From NCBI RefSeq assembly GCF_000003815.2, contig NW_023365788.1:1-64000 (forward strand): a DNA stretch of 64,000 nucleotides, read 5' to 3'. The notes beneath the pieces are model-generated. The model had not been told where the DNA came from. It did no database searches and was given only the letters and a program-made list of their open reading frames with translations. Source of the DNA: Branchiostoma floridae (taxonomy: Eukaryota; Chordata; Leptocardii; Amphioxiformes; Branchiostomatidae). A program made the translations under genes and the position numbers. Positions 32,801 to 46,400 of this stretch are shown here, piece by piece (position 1 is the first letter of the stretch; the number at the start of each line of letters is the position of its first letter).

Positions 32801-35800
32801 AATGTACAATATCAAATGTACAGTATCCGACACAAGTCTAACGTTATATACCATACAATCAATATTCGTAGGATAAAAATGTCATTACGAAATCAGTACG
32901 ACAGTCCATTTTCAAGTCCTCTATAAGTCCGTATCGTGTTGACTGTGGAATCATCGTCCGGGGCGCCCTCTTCTGCGTCTTTGTGGTAGTGGACGATCAT
33001 TGGCGACGGAAGATGCTCTGGCAAGACCCCGCAATATCGACGGCACGTCTCGAGGACAGTCCGCTCCATTGCATAGTCCAGGCACCGTCCGTCTTCAGAG
33101 TAGAAACAGTTCTGGCAGGATACAACGGCACCAGGCACAGACTGTCGTAAGTGTTACCAGGAGGTAGGCCTCGGTCGTCGGCATGGCAGGACAGGCGATT
33201 GGGAAACAGAGGCTCAGCGGCTGGAATGGAAAAAAACGGCTAGTAACTGCCCCGAACCCATGAACGGTACATGTAAAATTATTCAAACAACACGGCCATA
33301 AAAATCACAGCAGGACAAGACGGGGACAAAGGCAGGAATCTGGAGTCGGCTATCATCACAGGGCGCGGGCCACACAGATGGCACAGATAAGGACCCCCAG
33401 AGAACGAATGGAATTTTATATGCACACAATCACATTGGTCCTAGCAAGGAGGTTGAAAAAGGGGACCTAGTGAGGAGATTACAGTTTCTCCTTGGTTCTA
33501 TTACAGATTTAGCCAGCCAAAACAACAGGACAGGAAAGTTTAGAAGAAGCCGTTACGGCACATACAGCACAAAATAATATGAGAATTTAACTAACTATGG
33601 AACGGGCAATTTGTAAACAAGCCGGGGATGACACGCGGGGGTTCCAGCTGAAAGAGAAGTGATCTATCATACAACAATCTTTACAAAGAGATCACACTAC
33701 TAATTATTAAATACACAAAACACTAGGGAAGGGATAACAGACATTGCTGACAGACATATAGTATATACGGAGCTAAGAACGGTAACTGCTATGTATACAC
33801 AATCTATGTACTAGAGAGCTACACTACTCACTTCTTGGTCCGGTAGCGGCTAGCGGCAGCAGCAACTGAGATTCAAATCTAGTTTCAAACCTAACTGCTG
33901 TCACCAGCTGGTCTACTATTGGTCTAGTCAAGTCATGTGACTTCCTAATATAGTCTTGTTACCTAAGGACTCCTCCAGATGGTTCCAAGCAAGTTAGTGT
34001 CATCCATCATGCCTGTTTCACGGAAACACATGGCATTGTGCATTATTTTTGTGAATAAATGCATCATGTACTTACCAGTTTCAAAGTTGTACACAGCAGC
34101 AAACGCTGTGGCGCGGTACCGGTGTAGGCTGTTATCTGCAACGACTGCCCCAGTAGGCGCACCGTTGACATGCCAACGTACTGGTCTGCTCGGCACTTTG
34201 CACAGCTTGCATAACCGCTTTACGAGTAAAGTTGCCTCGGGCCATTCCCACACAGCAACGCTGGTATTCAATATCATGAGTGACTTTTTGTCATGATATT
34301 GTCCGGATATGGACCTATCCCAAACTGCACCGCTGGTGTGGAGTGTTTTGACTGAACTTTTTCAAGATATTGTCCGGATATGGACCTATCCCAAACTGCA
34401 CCGCTGGGGTGGAGTGTTTTGACTGAACTTTGTTCAAGATATTGTCCGGATATGGACCTATCCCAAACTGCACCGCTGGGGTGGAGTGTTTTGACTGAAC
34501 TTTGTTCAAGATATTGTCCGGATATGCAAAGAAACAATAATACTTGACTCATAATTGTTACCATCGCAAAGATTGCTTTCTGTGTCATTTGATTGTAAAT
34601 GTCGATGTCAGTAGATTTGCACATGGAAGCTTAAGCTTCAATTACCAGAAAATTAAAGAGTAAACATACATTGACATCGGGCATACTCGTTGTAGAATAA
34701 AAACACATATACAGAAGCAAAAACGTTAATGACGTGTATTTGACAAGATAGGAAACCTTTTTAAGGATACCCAACAAAACAATCTCAGATTCATGTATGA
34801 CAAGAAAAGTAATTTGTTAACCATTAAGTTGTCCGAAAACTGATCTCTGGAATGTGTTTTGGACATCTGTCGTAAATGGAACGGAATATGAATTCGGAAG
34901 GAGCGAAAATTTCGGCAAAAAATGCAGTCTTATTTGTTCAGATGCGCAATAAAACAATCACCGATTCACAATTCACGTATAGAATACCTTTATCGGTAAC
35001 GGTCAGAATATGCTAACTTCGAATCTGTCCTAAAACTAATCCATGGAATATCTGTCGCGGATATGTCTCGTAAATGGAAAGAAAAGAAAATAGTATGAAT
35101 TCGAAAACATGAAACGTCCCTGACACGTATTCGGAAGAACGGCAAATTCTATCCGTCCCGGCATGTGCTGAAACATTTCATGACTCATGATATTCTGAGA
35201 TCGACATAATGAATTGAAAATGTCATCTGACAATGGCCCAGAAATAATGCACATCATGCTTCGTGCAAACTCCTAATTTGTCCGGGTATTCCTTATCGAA
35301 ATATATGGACCTTGGATATGTAAAGAATGTAGAACATATCACGTATTCGGAGGCAAGAAACGTCAATGGCGCGTATCAAGAAAAGCAGGAAAGCCTTATT
35401 TGTCCGGATACATAACAAGACAATTCCTGACTCATGATATTCCCAGATATGGGAAATATTGAACATCGTGCCCGGACACAGTCCGAATATTTAGCATGTC
35501 CAAAAATATGTCAACTCCGACTTTGTCCGGAAATCACACCCTTTCGCACAGTGTGAATGGCTGCAAATTCGTTAAAAATTTGCATTATTATGTTGTTATT
35601 TTGCATCTCTTAAGGGACTATGGGGTCAGTCTACACTACTCTAAATTGCTACATCTTTCGGTGCATAACACTTCTTGTAATATTTATCATTCTATCTTAT
35701 ATCATGAAAATTTTTGTGGTTTTGGGGAAAACTAAATGGGACCTGATTTTAGAAATAGGTTTTGTCTGTTTGCCTCATTGACCTCTTCTTCGATCTATCA

Positions 35801-37416
35801 TGGCTGCCGCGTGAGAAAGGTGTATAGTGGCTGTGAAGGGACTGGTCTCAACTTGCAGTTCATGATTGTTCCCCTAGGTGGCCATACCCAGTACCTGGAG
35901 GACAATGTGGTTCATTTCGACTTCTACCGCTCGGTGTTCGAGCTGGCCTGCCTGTCTCTGCTCCGCATGTGCCTCCTGTTCCACTTCTTCACCAGGGTCG
36001 AGGAAATCTCCATGAAGCTTCTGGACGAGCCGTACGATCGCGGTCTGATGAAGAAGAGGCGCGCGTACTACGTGTCGGCCATTTTCTTCACACTGCTGTC
36101 CACGGCGTACGCTGTCACCAAGGGAGTGTTCGTCCTCCATAAGGAAAGTTATAAAGAGGTGAGATGGTCGTGGATAACCTCATATAGATAGATTAATGTT
36201 TGTTTTTCAGAAATGGTTAACTGTCTTAAACCCTTCTTAAGTCCCTAACTTCCAGGGTTCGTGCGCTACGTGCGCGCAAAGTTGCTACTTCGGGGGAATA
36301 TGCTATCCCGGATATATCATATATCCGGGCACGGCACACAGGACATGTATATGTGTGCCGGATATATCCAGGTTTGGCAGTTAAAGGGTTAAGCAGCTGC
36401 AGGGTTGTAGCAGGAGCATCGGTCCTTCCGTCCTTTGATGGAATTTTGAAGCTGGGGACGGAAAAACATTTGCCCATTCTGTTCTCTATGACAGATGAAA
36501 ATTGATATGTAAAGATATTATGATAATAAAATGAGGCAACAAAAATATATATATATATTTGATATATAAAAAATATTAATAGAATCATATCCCATTCAGT
36601 TTTTTCGCCAACTATGTTGTATACTAATTCTAAATCAACTGATAAATATCATAAGTTAAGTGTTATGCACAGAAAAGATGTAGTAATTTAGAGTAGCATA
36701 TAGAGATGAAAAAAATAAAAACACAATAATGCAAATAATTTCACTGACATGCAACCATTCTCTAATTGGTCAATTTGCTAATTGCCATGTTATCATTGGT
36801 TGAACTGCTTAATATTATGATGGACAGTCTTTTGTTTGCCACATTGGCCTCATTTTCGATCTACTTGTCTTCTGTGTGAAAAAGGTGTCAGGGTAGGACA
36901 ATTCTACTAGCCCTATTGTCCAGGGCAAGTGAAATTGCTAATCGCGCAAGTGCATGACCTACCCCACTTGTCCGATAAGACAAGTAAGATTTTTCCATTG
37001 AGTGACATCAAGCATTGGTCAAATAGAGGCAGTAATGAGAATTCCATTGCTAGAAGTGAAAATGCATTTTAAAGTGACATTTGAATTTTGGGCAAGTGAA
37101 AAATTGATTCGGGCAAGTAAGTTTTTTATGTGCTTGCCCGATAGTACAAGTGAAACCCGTCCAACCCTGGGTGTGTTGACAACCCCCCTCCCTCTCTCCC
37201 CAGATGCACAGCACCTACGTTGCCGTCTGCATAGCGTCGTTCGTGTTCAGCGTACTTGAGCTGCTGCTGGGGCTGGTGTTCCTCCGCATGGCCCGGAGGC
37301 TGCAGCTCATGCGCATCATCCACCGCATCAACAGTGACGGGCAGGAGATAGACGAGGAAGGAAACACCATCAAGAAGAAAGTCAACCTCAAGAGACTGTT
37401 CACCATGGCTCGAGAT
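29862..37416 (+). CDS. ABCB9-like: Transporter exons 1-3: TMD0
   Basis: Exon 1 ([18 protein letters not shown]...) gives helix 1 ([19 protein letters not shown]). Exon 2 gives helices 2 ([20 protein letters not shown]) and 3 ([20 protein letters not shown]) with a basic loop (LMKKRRAY). Exon 3 gives helix 4 ([20 protein letters not shown]) followed by a charged linker ([18 protein letters not shown]) into the core. In TAPL the TMD0 is dispensable for transport but directs lysosomal targeting (family knowledge); the same role is inferred here. Introns 1 and 2 are 5.9 and 1.0 kb. Confidence 0.85.
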
Positions 37417-40400
37417 GTGAGCATCTTTTAATGATTGAATGTAGGAAATTGTATATATCAGGGCTCTACTACTCTAGCCAGCTCGAAATCTTTTTCCGTC
37501 AGCCAATTTCCATTGCTGCAAAAACACTATTCCAGGACTTAGAGAGACTGAACTGAGGCCTTGAAAAACGTTGTTTTAATGAGATTATTGTATGCGAAAG
37601 GGTGCAGATACACATTGTCAAAAATCATAACAATAGCAAAACAAACAGTGTGTGGCTTTTACGGCTGTGGACGGCGTCCCCAAGCCACCTGTAGCTTCCA
37701 CCAAGGATTTTTGTCTGTCAAGGTTAACGGATTGGTTTTAAAGTTTTCTGTCACAAGCAGCAAATTTCTGTCAATTGACGGGAAAACGTATGCTAGCTAG
37801 ATCCCTCGTACCGGTACAGAAAATTCAGGTCCAGGTCTGGTCAGGTCCAGAGGATGAGGTCCAGGTCCAGACCTAAACCTGGACCTGATTATCTGTGAAA
37901 ACTTGTGAATGGGTAAAACTAAGAACAATGGTCCATTTCACTACAATAAAATCTGTTTTGTGAAGTATCCAACTCCCACTGGCATTTTGAAATCCTAATA
38001 CGTGAAAAATGCTAACTGACTCAGTCTGTTATCTTTAGTTAGTGTTTCCTTAATTCCTTATAGATAATAAATTTGTCCAGGAAAACTTACTGAATTACAT
38101 AGCTATTGTCATAGGTATACTTCAAAGAAAGTAAACGCAGGGCATTTTCATTATCAGTGTTCATCTGTTAGGTATTCAAACACAATCCCAAAATTTTAGT
38201 TTTTATAGCATCTGGAAATAACTGCAATAAAATTTTAAAAACATTATAATTTATCACTAAAATATATAACAAACACACTAAATGCATGTGCAACACAAAA
38301 TAAGAAAGTTGGTTTTTATTACCACTTTCCGCATCTCTTTGTTTTGAGTATCAATGATGTTGTGTTTTTGGCGATGCCTCAGGGGCTAGCCTTATAGTAT
38401 TCTTTATCTTCATCATTTAGGAATGGTGGATTCTGGGCCTGGGGTGCATAGCCCTGCTCATCTCTAGTGCATCCAACATGATGGCGCCACTGTTCTTCAG
38501 TTTTGTGGTGGACGCAGCTCTAACCAGCATAGGTAACTTAAGCAAGAACTTCGCCCTCAATAACTAAGTAAACACTAAAACCATGTGTATTGTTAATTTT
38601 CTGGCAGCAAAAGTTGCCCCTCAAAATGCAGGAAATGGCATTTGAAACTTTTTCCGGGGGTTCATGCCCCAGGACCCCCCTAGAAGGGTCATGCGATTTC
38701 GGCGCTCGCCTCGGTGATACGCAAAATTTTTACCCCCACAACCAAAAAATGGTGCCCCCGCCTCTGCTGTAGTATATCTCATCTTTCCATCAATTTAGAT
38801 GTTAACTGTTGAGGCACTTCGGAAGATCTGACAACCAGTTTTCTCCACCCTCCTTGGTTTTCTATTTCTTCTCAATGTTTTAACTGTACTAGTAATACTA
38901 ATAGTATGATGCCTATCCATTCTCTTACAATTTATCCTCCTATCTTTCCCATTGCCTTATTCTTTTTCCCTGGATTATCAGGTTCCTAAATGACTGCAAT
39001 TGCATGATGACATTTATGAATATATTCCCCAAAGATTTGACTTTGGTTTAAAAATTGAGTGAAGAAATGAATGAATAAAAGAATGATTGAATGAATGACT
39101 AAGCCAACAAATGAATGAATGATACCACAGATATATTTCAAGATTACCAGATAATTTTTGTGTTTTGTCTAAGTATGTGTACTGTAATTCACTTTGTCTT
39201 CTTGGTACCAAACTTTCACGGTCTGAGAAAATTTAACTTGTTCTCGGAACTAAATGTTCACGGCGAACAAATTATTTGTTATTGTGACCAAGACGAATTA
39301 TTTGTTATCAGTAATGATAAGTACTTTTTTTGTTACAGTCATCACCGTGAAAACCGTGAACATAATTTAAAGTAGATAGAAAAAATCAGGAATTACAGTA
39401 CTTACTTTTTGTCAACCTTCTCACCCACAGACAAAGTGAACCACACAGTGCTGGTCCTGTTGCTCATTTACATCGGAGGCGCGATCGCCGCGTTCTTCCG
39501 TTCCTGGCTCTTCACGCTGGCCGGGATGCGTTTCGTGGCCAGACTTCGGGAGGAATTGTTCGCAGCCATCGTTAAGAACGAGATCGCTTTCTTTGACACT
39601 ACAAGGTACCCGTATCTGTATTGTGTATTATGTATAGCCTCCTTTGGCATAACACACCAGCTTCTGTATCTGTATCAGATTCTGTATATAGCATGGCTCT
39701 TTGGTGTAACACACTAGCTTCGCAGGTGTTCTATAAGATGAGTTCCACTGTACGCTAGCCTAACTAAAACCGCACCACTAGTGGCCGGCCCTACACTAGC
39801 TGCCGTCCTACCCTCTCGGGGAGGGGGTCATTAACCCCAGCCAACGAGAAATTGTGTAAACACACTCAGGCTATACTGTAGGCTAGTACGATAGATTTTA
39901 ATTTCAAAGTTTTGACTTTGTTGATACAGGGAATATTTTATGATGTCCTCATCTGTCTTTTTTCTAATAGTAAAAAATACCTGCCGACAATCTTGATGAC
40001 CAACTAAAGACAGAAACTAAGACCAAGTGTTTGTGAAGTTTGTCATGACATACTTTATTGCAGGACTGGAGAGTTGACCAACCGCCTGGCTTCAGACACT
40101 GGTGTGGTGCAGAACTCTGTTACTGTAAGTCTATATTTATGCAATATAGAATAACTTTATAGCAGAAGTACCTAACATAGTTCTATTCAAAAGAAAACAA
40201 GGCAAGCAACTGTTCTGAATTTTCTGAAGAATCAGACATTTCAGGAATCATTTGTTTATCTTTCATCAGACTCAGAGACAGAGGTTGATTCTAGGCCGAT
40301 ATTCACAATAGCATCTCTCCAGACTTGTTTTTCCATTGCTACTGTGACGTGTACATGTAGATTAGTCTTCTTTGGTTCCATTCACAAGATACTGTAAATG

Positions 40401-43400
40401 CAGAAACTTTCGCAGTGGTTTAATGTTTGCGATTTTTGCAGTGGCTGCTTCACCGTGAACTTTAAAAACCACTGCAAACATTTTAAGAGACTACGGTGCA
40501 TGGTGCTCCCGCGAACTTAAAACCACCGCGAAAAATCCTTTTTCCTTTTCCACAAAATTAAATGCATTTACAGCAGTCTCATCTCAACTATTTCCATGAG
40601 GTCACCCTCCCACTGAGACTACTGTTCCATTTACATGGCTGCCCCCCTCCCCACAGGTGAACATCTCCATGTTGTTCCGGTACCTGCTCCAGATTGTCGG
40701 TTCCCTGTCAATCATGTTCGTCCTGAGCGCCAAGCTGACGGGCGTGCTGCTCTCCTGTGTCCCCATCGTGTCTATCGGGGCCATGGTCTATGGTAAGAAC
40801 ATGTTGACATATTTGAACTCCCAGTATTCCTGTGTTTTTTTTCGGTGCAAAATAATGCAAACTCGCTACTTGGTCATATGTATAGAGTGCCAAGCTGATG
40901 GCCAGTGAAGGGTGTGCCATTGTAATATGTGGTCTACAGTAAGAATACGTCAACTTTTTTTAACAACGGAAGTATTCCTGCTTGGTACCAATGGTAAGGT
41001 AACTTTGTTCCTACCAGGAAGTTTGCAGACTATGAACTAGAACTGCCTGTGTGAAAATTTGCCCGTCCCGGACTAGTCCGGACCGGCATGAACCGTCAGT
41101 TCGAACCATGCAATAGTCCGAGGGTCGGACTGGTCGGTCGGACGGGACGGACGCTCGACAGTTCGCAGAACGGTTCGGACGGCCATAAAGGGTCCAGATT
41201 GGCCGCTTGGACTAGCCCGGACTACGTCCCGGACTGGTCCCGGACGGCATGGTTCGAACGCTTTCGGGCGGCGGCCTGGAGCGGGCCGTTCGAACGGTTC
41301 GAGCCGGTACGGCTCCGCCCGGGCCGGACGGCCGAACGGGCGGTTCCCATAGCAACAAAGCGATCCGAACCGTCTGGGGGCGTGCAGAGCACCGCGGGGC
41401 GCCGGTTCGGACGTCTGCGGACGTCTGCGGACGTCTGCGAACCACCAATTTACATGGCAACTGTACCTCCCAAACACCCGTGAAATGCGTAAAATCGTGC
41501 TGTTGTGAGGTGGAAATCGCTGCCCAAACAGTTCGGACGGTCTGAACCGCCGGAATGCCGTCACAAAATAGAAAGAATTTGAATGCAATTCATCCCTCTG
41601 CCGCCAGCGCTCCTATAGACAAAATATTAATGACGGCTTGAAGTTACTAGTACAGAATGACACCAGCCGCAAGACAAGCAATGTAAATCACATGTGCCCT
41701 CACTTTGACGTTATGTGCGTGCGGAGTCCCAGGAAACATTTGATTGCCCGCACAAACCATGTACAAAGCGTAAGTAATGGATTTCTGATGTCTTTCCGAC
41801 TGAAGCGTGGTTACCAAACATGTGGTGGAGACACTATCACTAATATATGATATACATTCAAGTCCATAATCTAAAAGATTCATTTATAAACATCATTGAA
41901 TGCCCTAATATATTCATGCCAACGCTAGGCACGTTACGCACCCAGCGGCGGCGAGGGTTCAGTGACCCCATCTCAAACGTAAACAAGAAGACGATCCTAT
42001 GAAGAAGCCAAACATTTTGTTGGTGTGTGTTGAACTTTATTGTATTTTGTTGAAAGAAAGTTGTATCTAAATATTGAATGGCAATATATGTTAATCTAGT
42101 GCCACAAAATAGTATTCTACGTGTCTAAAATAAGACTAGTTTTGATATAGGTGCTGGCCCCCATACGTGAATTGAACTCTCCCACACTTGATTGAAGCCT
42201 CCCGGTCCTTTGGGACAGCCGCCCGACAAGTGCGCACATGTCTATAACTCGTTGTTTGTTGTTTATTTTACGTTCCATGTGTTAATTTTTGGCACAGTTT
42301 GCACATCCATTGACAGGAATACCACTAAGAATGATGTCGTCATTATACCCATTTCCTTTGTGTTTCTTGCCTTTTTTCACGAGCAAGTTATTCAAAGACG
42401 GGAAAATACGATCCAGATATCAATTTGCGAGCCAGTGGCTAGGCCACACCCACACAGCGCGAAACTTTAGGTATAGAGGCGTGCCGCTGTCCATCATCGC
42501 GTGGCGACCGACAAAATAATTAGCAACCATATCTCCGCTAGCTGGGTGTCATGCTGTCCGTATTATAAAACGTCTGCACAATTATTATTGGAATCTTTCG
42601 TCAGTAAATTTACTTTGCGCACTTGTAAGCGACTTTTGACAAGACTGGCCGGTGTTCCCGTAAAGCTTTCCTTCTGTCCTAATCCCAGCAAAACTGGTCT
42701 CCGGGGACAGCCGCCTACCAGACCGATTCGTAGGGCAGTAATCAAAATGTCACACTACAACGGGTCTCCAATTTCTGGAAGGGTGGCAAAATCACCAACG
42801 TCCGGCCGCACCTTTGAGCTTCGGCCGTAAGTCTAGAATCTACTTAAATTATTCAGCAAAGCAAATAGGATGTAAAATCTGCTTGTCTCTAGTGTATAGT
42901 TATTGTGCATGTGATTTCATTAACTTTTGTAAAATCAACGATATTCAGAAGGCTTCAGAAGTACCACGAGTGTTATCATACAATGTTGATTGAATGAGTA
43001 GAGATTAAAAGACGTCACCCTAGAGGATTATTGTTAACCTACGCCATAGACGTTTCAACTTTCACATCGCTTGATAGATTTTTATGCCCGTCAAAGGCAC
43101 ATGTGTGAATAGCAGGCGAAATCTTTACTTGCGGCACAAGTAAATAAACGCTTTTTGAAAAGTTGGTAAGGAGGAACAATATTAAACGGGGAGGATTATT
43201 GTCGAGGAAATTCCGCTCGTGAAGACATGGATATAACGTCCTTGGGAGGAAGTTACTACATGTAGTATGCCATGGTGAGGAGAAGTAATTCTATGGAACG
43301 TTGATATTAATATTTTTCAGTTGTAGTTGTACTCTACTCTCTCTACTCTATATGAAGCATGGATATGGACACCTGACGTGCTAATTCAGATTACGCTTAG

Positions 43401-46400
43401 TCTACAGTTTAGTCTTTGTTCTGTGCGTTTAGTTGTTACACAACATTGGGCATGTACACAACCAAGATACGCTACTGAAGTACAGAGAAGAAAACAACTT
43501 CGCTGGAATTTCACAGGTTTTATCCCCAGGGGCAGGCAGGCGAGTTTCTAAAGCTTGACTCCCTGCTGACAATAATCCCGATAGCCCGTCCGAACGGTTC
43601 AAACGGTTCGGGATTTACTGTGGCGTGTCCAGAGATCCGCCTGGCTCCGACATGTCCGACCCGTGAGAACGTTGCCCCCAACCAGGGAGGTTTTATCAAA
43701 CCCGGGACATTGAGGAAACAACTTCGTTACCTTCGTCATGGATTTAAAATTACCTCCGATCAGTGGTGTATGCGGGAATTGTAAGACGATCATAATCACA
43801 TCATTATCTTCGCCGAGAAGGTTATATTTATGATATAATTTGCAACGGTACGTGGAAACATGACTTCCTCTTTGCTGCAACAAGTGAAAATTACGTCATC
43901 ATACTACTGTGTTTCCACGAAAATGGGCGCTGAAACAACACTGTGCATAATACAGCCCACAGGAGTCCCAGTAAGTGCGGAAAAAATACATGGATACTTC
44001 AGTTAGCCAGGATTTTGACTGTGCTGTTGATAATTTCACATCTAACACACTTGGTAACACAGCTTAACGATGTAAAACAGTTTCTTACCAGTTCAGTCTT
44101 GAACAAGAAGGGATGTTTGTATTCCAGTCCGTTCGTATTCCACGGAAGTTTCGGCAGTCGGTTGGAACAGCATCAGAACATAATTCCACACAAATTGTTT
44201 GTGTTGCTAGTCCTTTTCCATCTCTCCATGGCAGTTTGATGCATCCTGACCCGAAACGACAACGTACAAACCCCTCACGCGACACCTCTTCCAACTTATC
44301 CATGATAGTCTGTACATTTAGCCTTAGTATAAGACTAAAAAGCGGAAAAATAACACAGGACATCAGGAAACGGTTTACTGATGAGTTTTCAATTTGAAAT
44401 GACCGCGACGCACGCGCAATGCTCATGTTATCCCCAGGGGCAGACAGGGGAGTCTTTCAAGCTTGACACCCTGCTGACAATAATCGTGATAGCCGGTCCG
44501 AACGTTCAGAACGGTTCGGGAGACACTGTTGCGTGTCCTGAGATCCGCCTGTCCCTGGCCCGATCCAGGGCAGTTCTCTAAGTCTAACCTTTCATATTAC
44601 GAAAGATGAAGCGTCCAAATTTCTCAGGGGAACATGACACCGACCCGTAGATTGTGCGTCACCATCCCCAACCCCTATCACTACTGAATGATTTGCGACG
44701 CACGGGTAGTGAATTGTCTCTCCTTCTGTAAGTGTAACGTGGATGCAGCCATCCTGCCATCCACGGCGTTTCTTTATCCGGTCGTCGCTTCGACTAACGA
44801 GTAATATATTTTCGAATTTATTGTACATTTGTGCTCCTCAAGCTAATTACAGGTCAATATGATAAAGTAGTTCTAACCCTTCTAACAAGAAAATAAGTCA
44901 TTGATTATTCATGTAAAATGGTGGCGTTAGATGTTCGGCTAACCGTTACCCGTGCCCTGTTTTGGATACTGTACTCCAGCGTGACACAGCACTGCACTTG
45001 TTTTAAGTCCCACTTTCTTCATATAATGTCAAGGGGAATATTACTGGTCAAAATCAACAAGTTTTAGATAATTCAGAGGACCAAAACTCGATTGAAGTCT
45101 CGCTGCAAAGTTACCGGTAGGCAGGTCGTCCAACAGGTGCTCCAACTGGTACGACTCGCAAAAAAATTCCTCTTTGGCCAAAGCCTGCGCTTTGACTCCA
45201 AACGGTGGTGGAAATTTTAGAAAGTGAGAAACATTTAAAATATATTGCACTTCACAAATCATGTTAGGTATTGTCCACAAGGCCGGACGTCATGAAAGGT
45301 AATAAAGATACTAAATACGTTTTCAAAATTGTCTCCCGTATCATTGCACATTTGGACAGAATCGCCGCTTGGTACCATGACAATCATTGGAAACGTAGAG
45401 CTACTCAATGTCGTCCTATTTGTAAAGCGCCAGGGACAATTATTTAATCCTAGGGTAGAAAGATTAGTTCTACAGAGAACAATGGTGGTCTAGAGATCTG
45501 TTAAACTTTTCTCCGCCCGTTTTAACGCCGTGCAAGCATGATCAATCCCGGGGTGTGTGGTGCACCGGTGAAAACTTGTGCCAATGGTGACCTACAATAG
45601 TATTGTCTTTTATTCTTCTTATAGTACTTTGCTGCACTGCGTTTGGAAGACAACGGTTCTATAGGCGCGGGCAATGTAGTTAGCAAATCAAACAGTGCAG
45701 CAGAGTGGAGAATGTAGCGTTCGTGTGAGTTAGAAACGAAATACGGAGTGCCGAATTGTAATTCGCCATGCCACTGCGTGACTATCCACAAGGTATCTGC
45801 TGTTACGTTTTTCTCATTTACCGCTAGAGAAAAATAAAGAGACAAACAGAAACAGGACTAAAACATATTCATTCTTCATAAGAACAGATTTCGTAACAAA
45901 AACTTATTCATTATGTTCCTATAGATATTCATATGTATATTAAGTTATAGACCTGACAAAGTCGCTTTACTTTTGTCGTGTCAACAAAGATTTTATATGC
46001 TGCATGCACGGCATTGGTGTACGAGATGCGATGGAAAGACTGGTACGTCGAGAGGGTAAACATGTAGGTGTGATCCGCGCACTCAACGCCGCATGGGCGT
46101 GATAGACAATCCAAACTCCGCTGCAAGTCAGAGCAAGCCGACTTCATTAGACCGCCCGGCATGCAGGACCATAAACAGGCATTTGTCGCAGTTCTCCCAG
46201 ACTTATTTTCCCGTCCATAAAACTCGGACAGGGCCCACAACCTAAATTACGTCGCAAAATGTGCCAATGTAACTGCGAGAATTTTGGCATTGTCTGAATC
46301 ACTTATATTTATCGTAAAATTTCCCCTTTGTCACATTTCTGCGAATGTTTAAAAGTTCTTATTGACGACCAGGGGGGTCGTGGTTGAACAGCGTGTTTTG

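Larger units (their letters stand above)
31854..35553. mobile_element. CACTA/EnSpm-like element carrying gene-like exons
   Basis: The ends are CACTGTGCGAAAGGGTGT followed by (C/G)ATTTCCGGAC, inverted over about 28 bp with one mismatch, and TGA borders both sides (31851-31853, 35554-35556). CACTR termini with a 3-bp duplication define EnSpm/CACTA elements. Subterminal regions are full of TCCGGATAT-type motifs in tandem units, also typical. No transposase was recognised, so it is probably non-autonomous; it instead contains splice-competent exons on the minus strand. Confidence 0.8.
31726..35823. mobile_element. Outer MITE (ACACCTTTCTCATGCGGCGG), split by a CACTA-like insertion
   Basis: Left part 31726-31853 and right part 35554-35823 match the intact copy at 13947-14355 on its opposite strand. 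The interruption is the 3.7-kb unit 31854-35553, so this is a nested insertion. Confidence 0.85.

Noticed and set aside
33095-33286. Secreted peptide starting [16 protein letters not shown]
   Set aside because: It overlaps the Ig-like exon B in another frame and is short; the joined Ig-like reading with matching phase is preferred, though an indel is possible.
35736-36191. 151-aa ORF starting at 35736 as a separate gene
   Set aside because: Its C-terminal part is transporter exon 2; the first part is MITE and intron sequence before the acceptor at 35877.
41073-41588. 131- and 171-aa ORFs in GC-rich sequence
   Set aside because: Caused by CGGACGG/CCGAACGG palindromic repeats at the element end; Arg/Pro-rich, both strands open, no domain.
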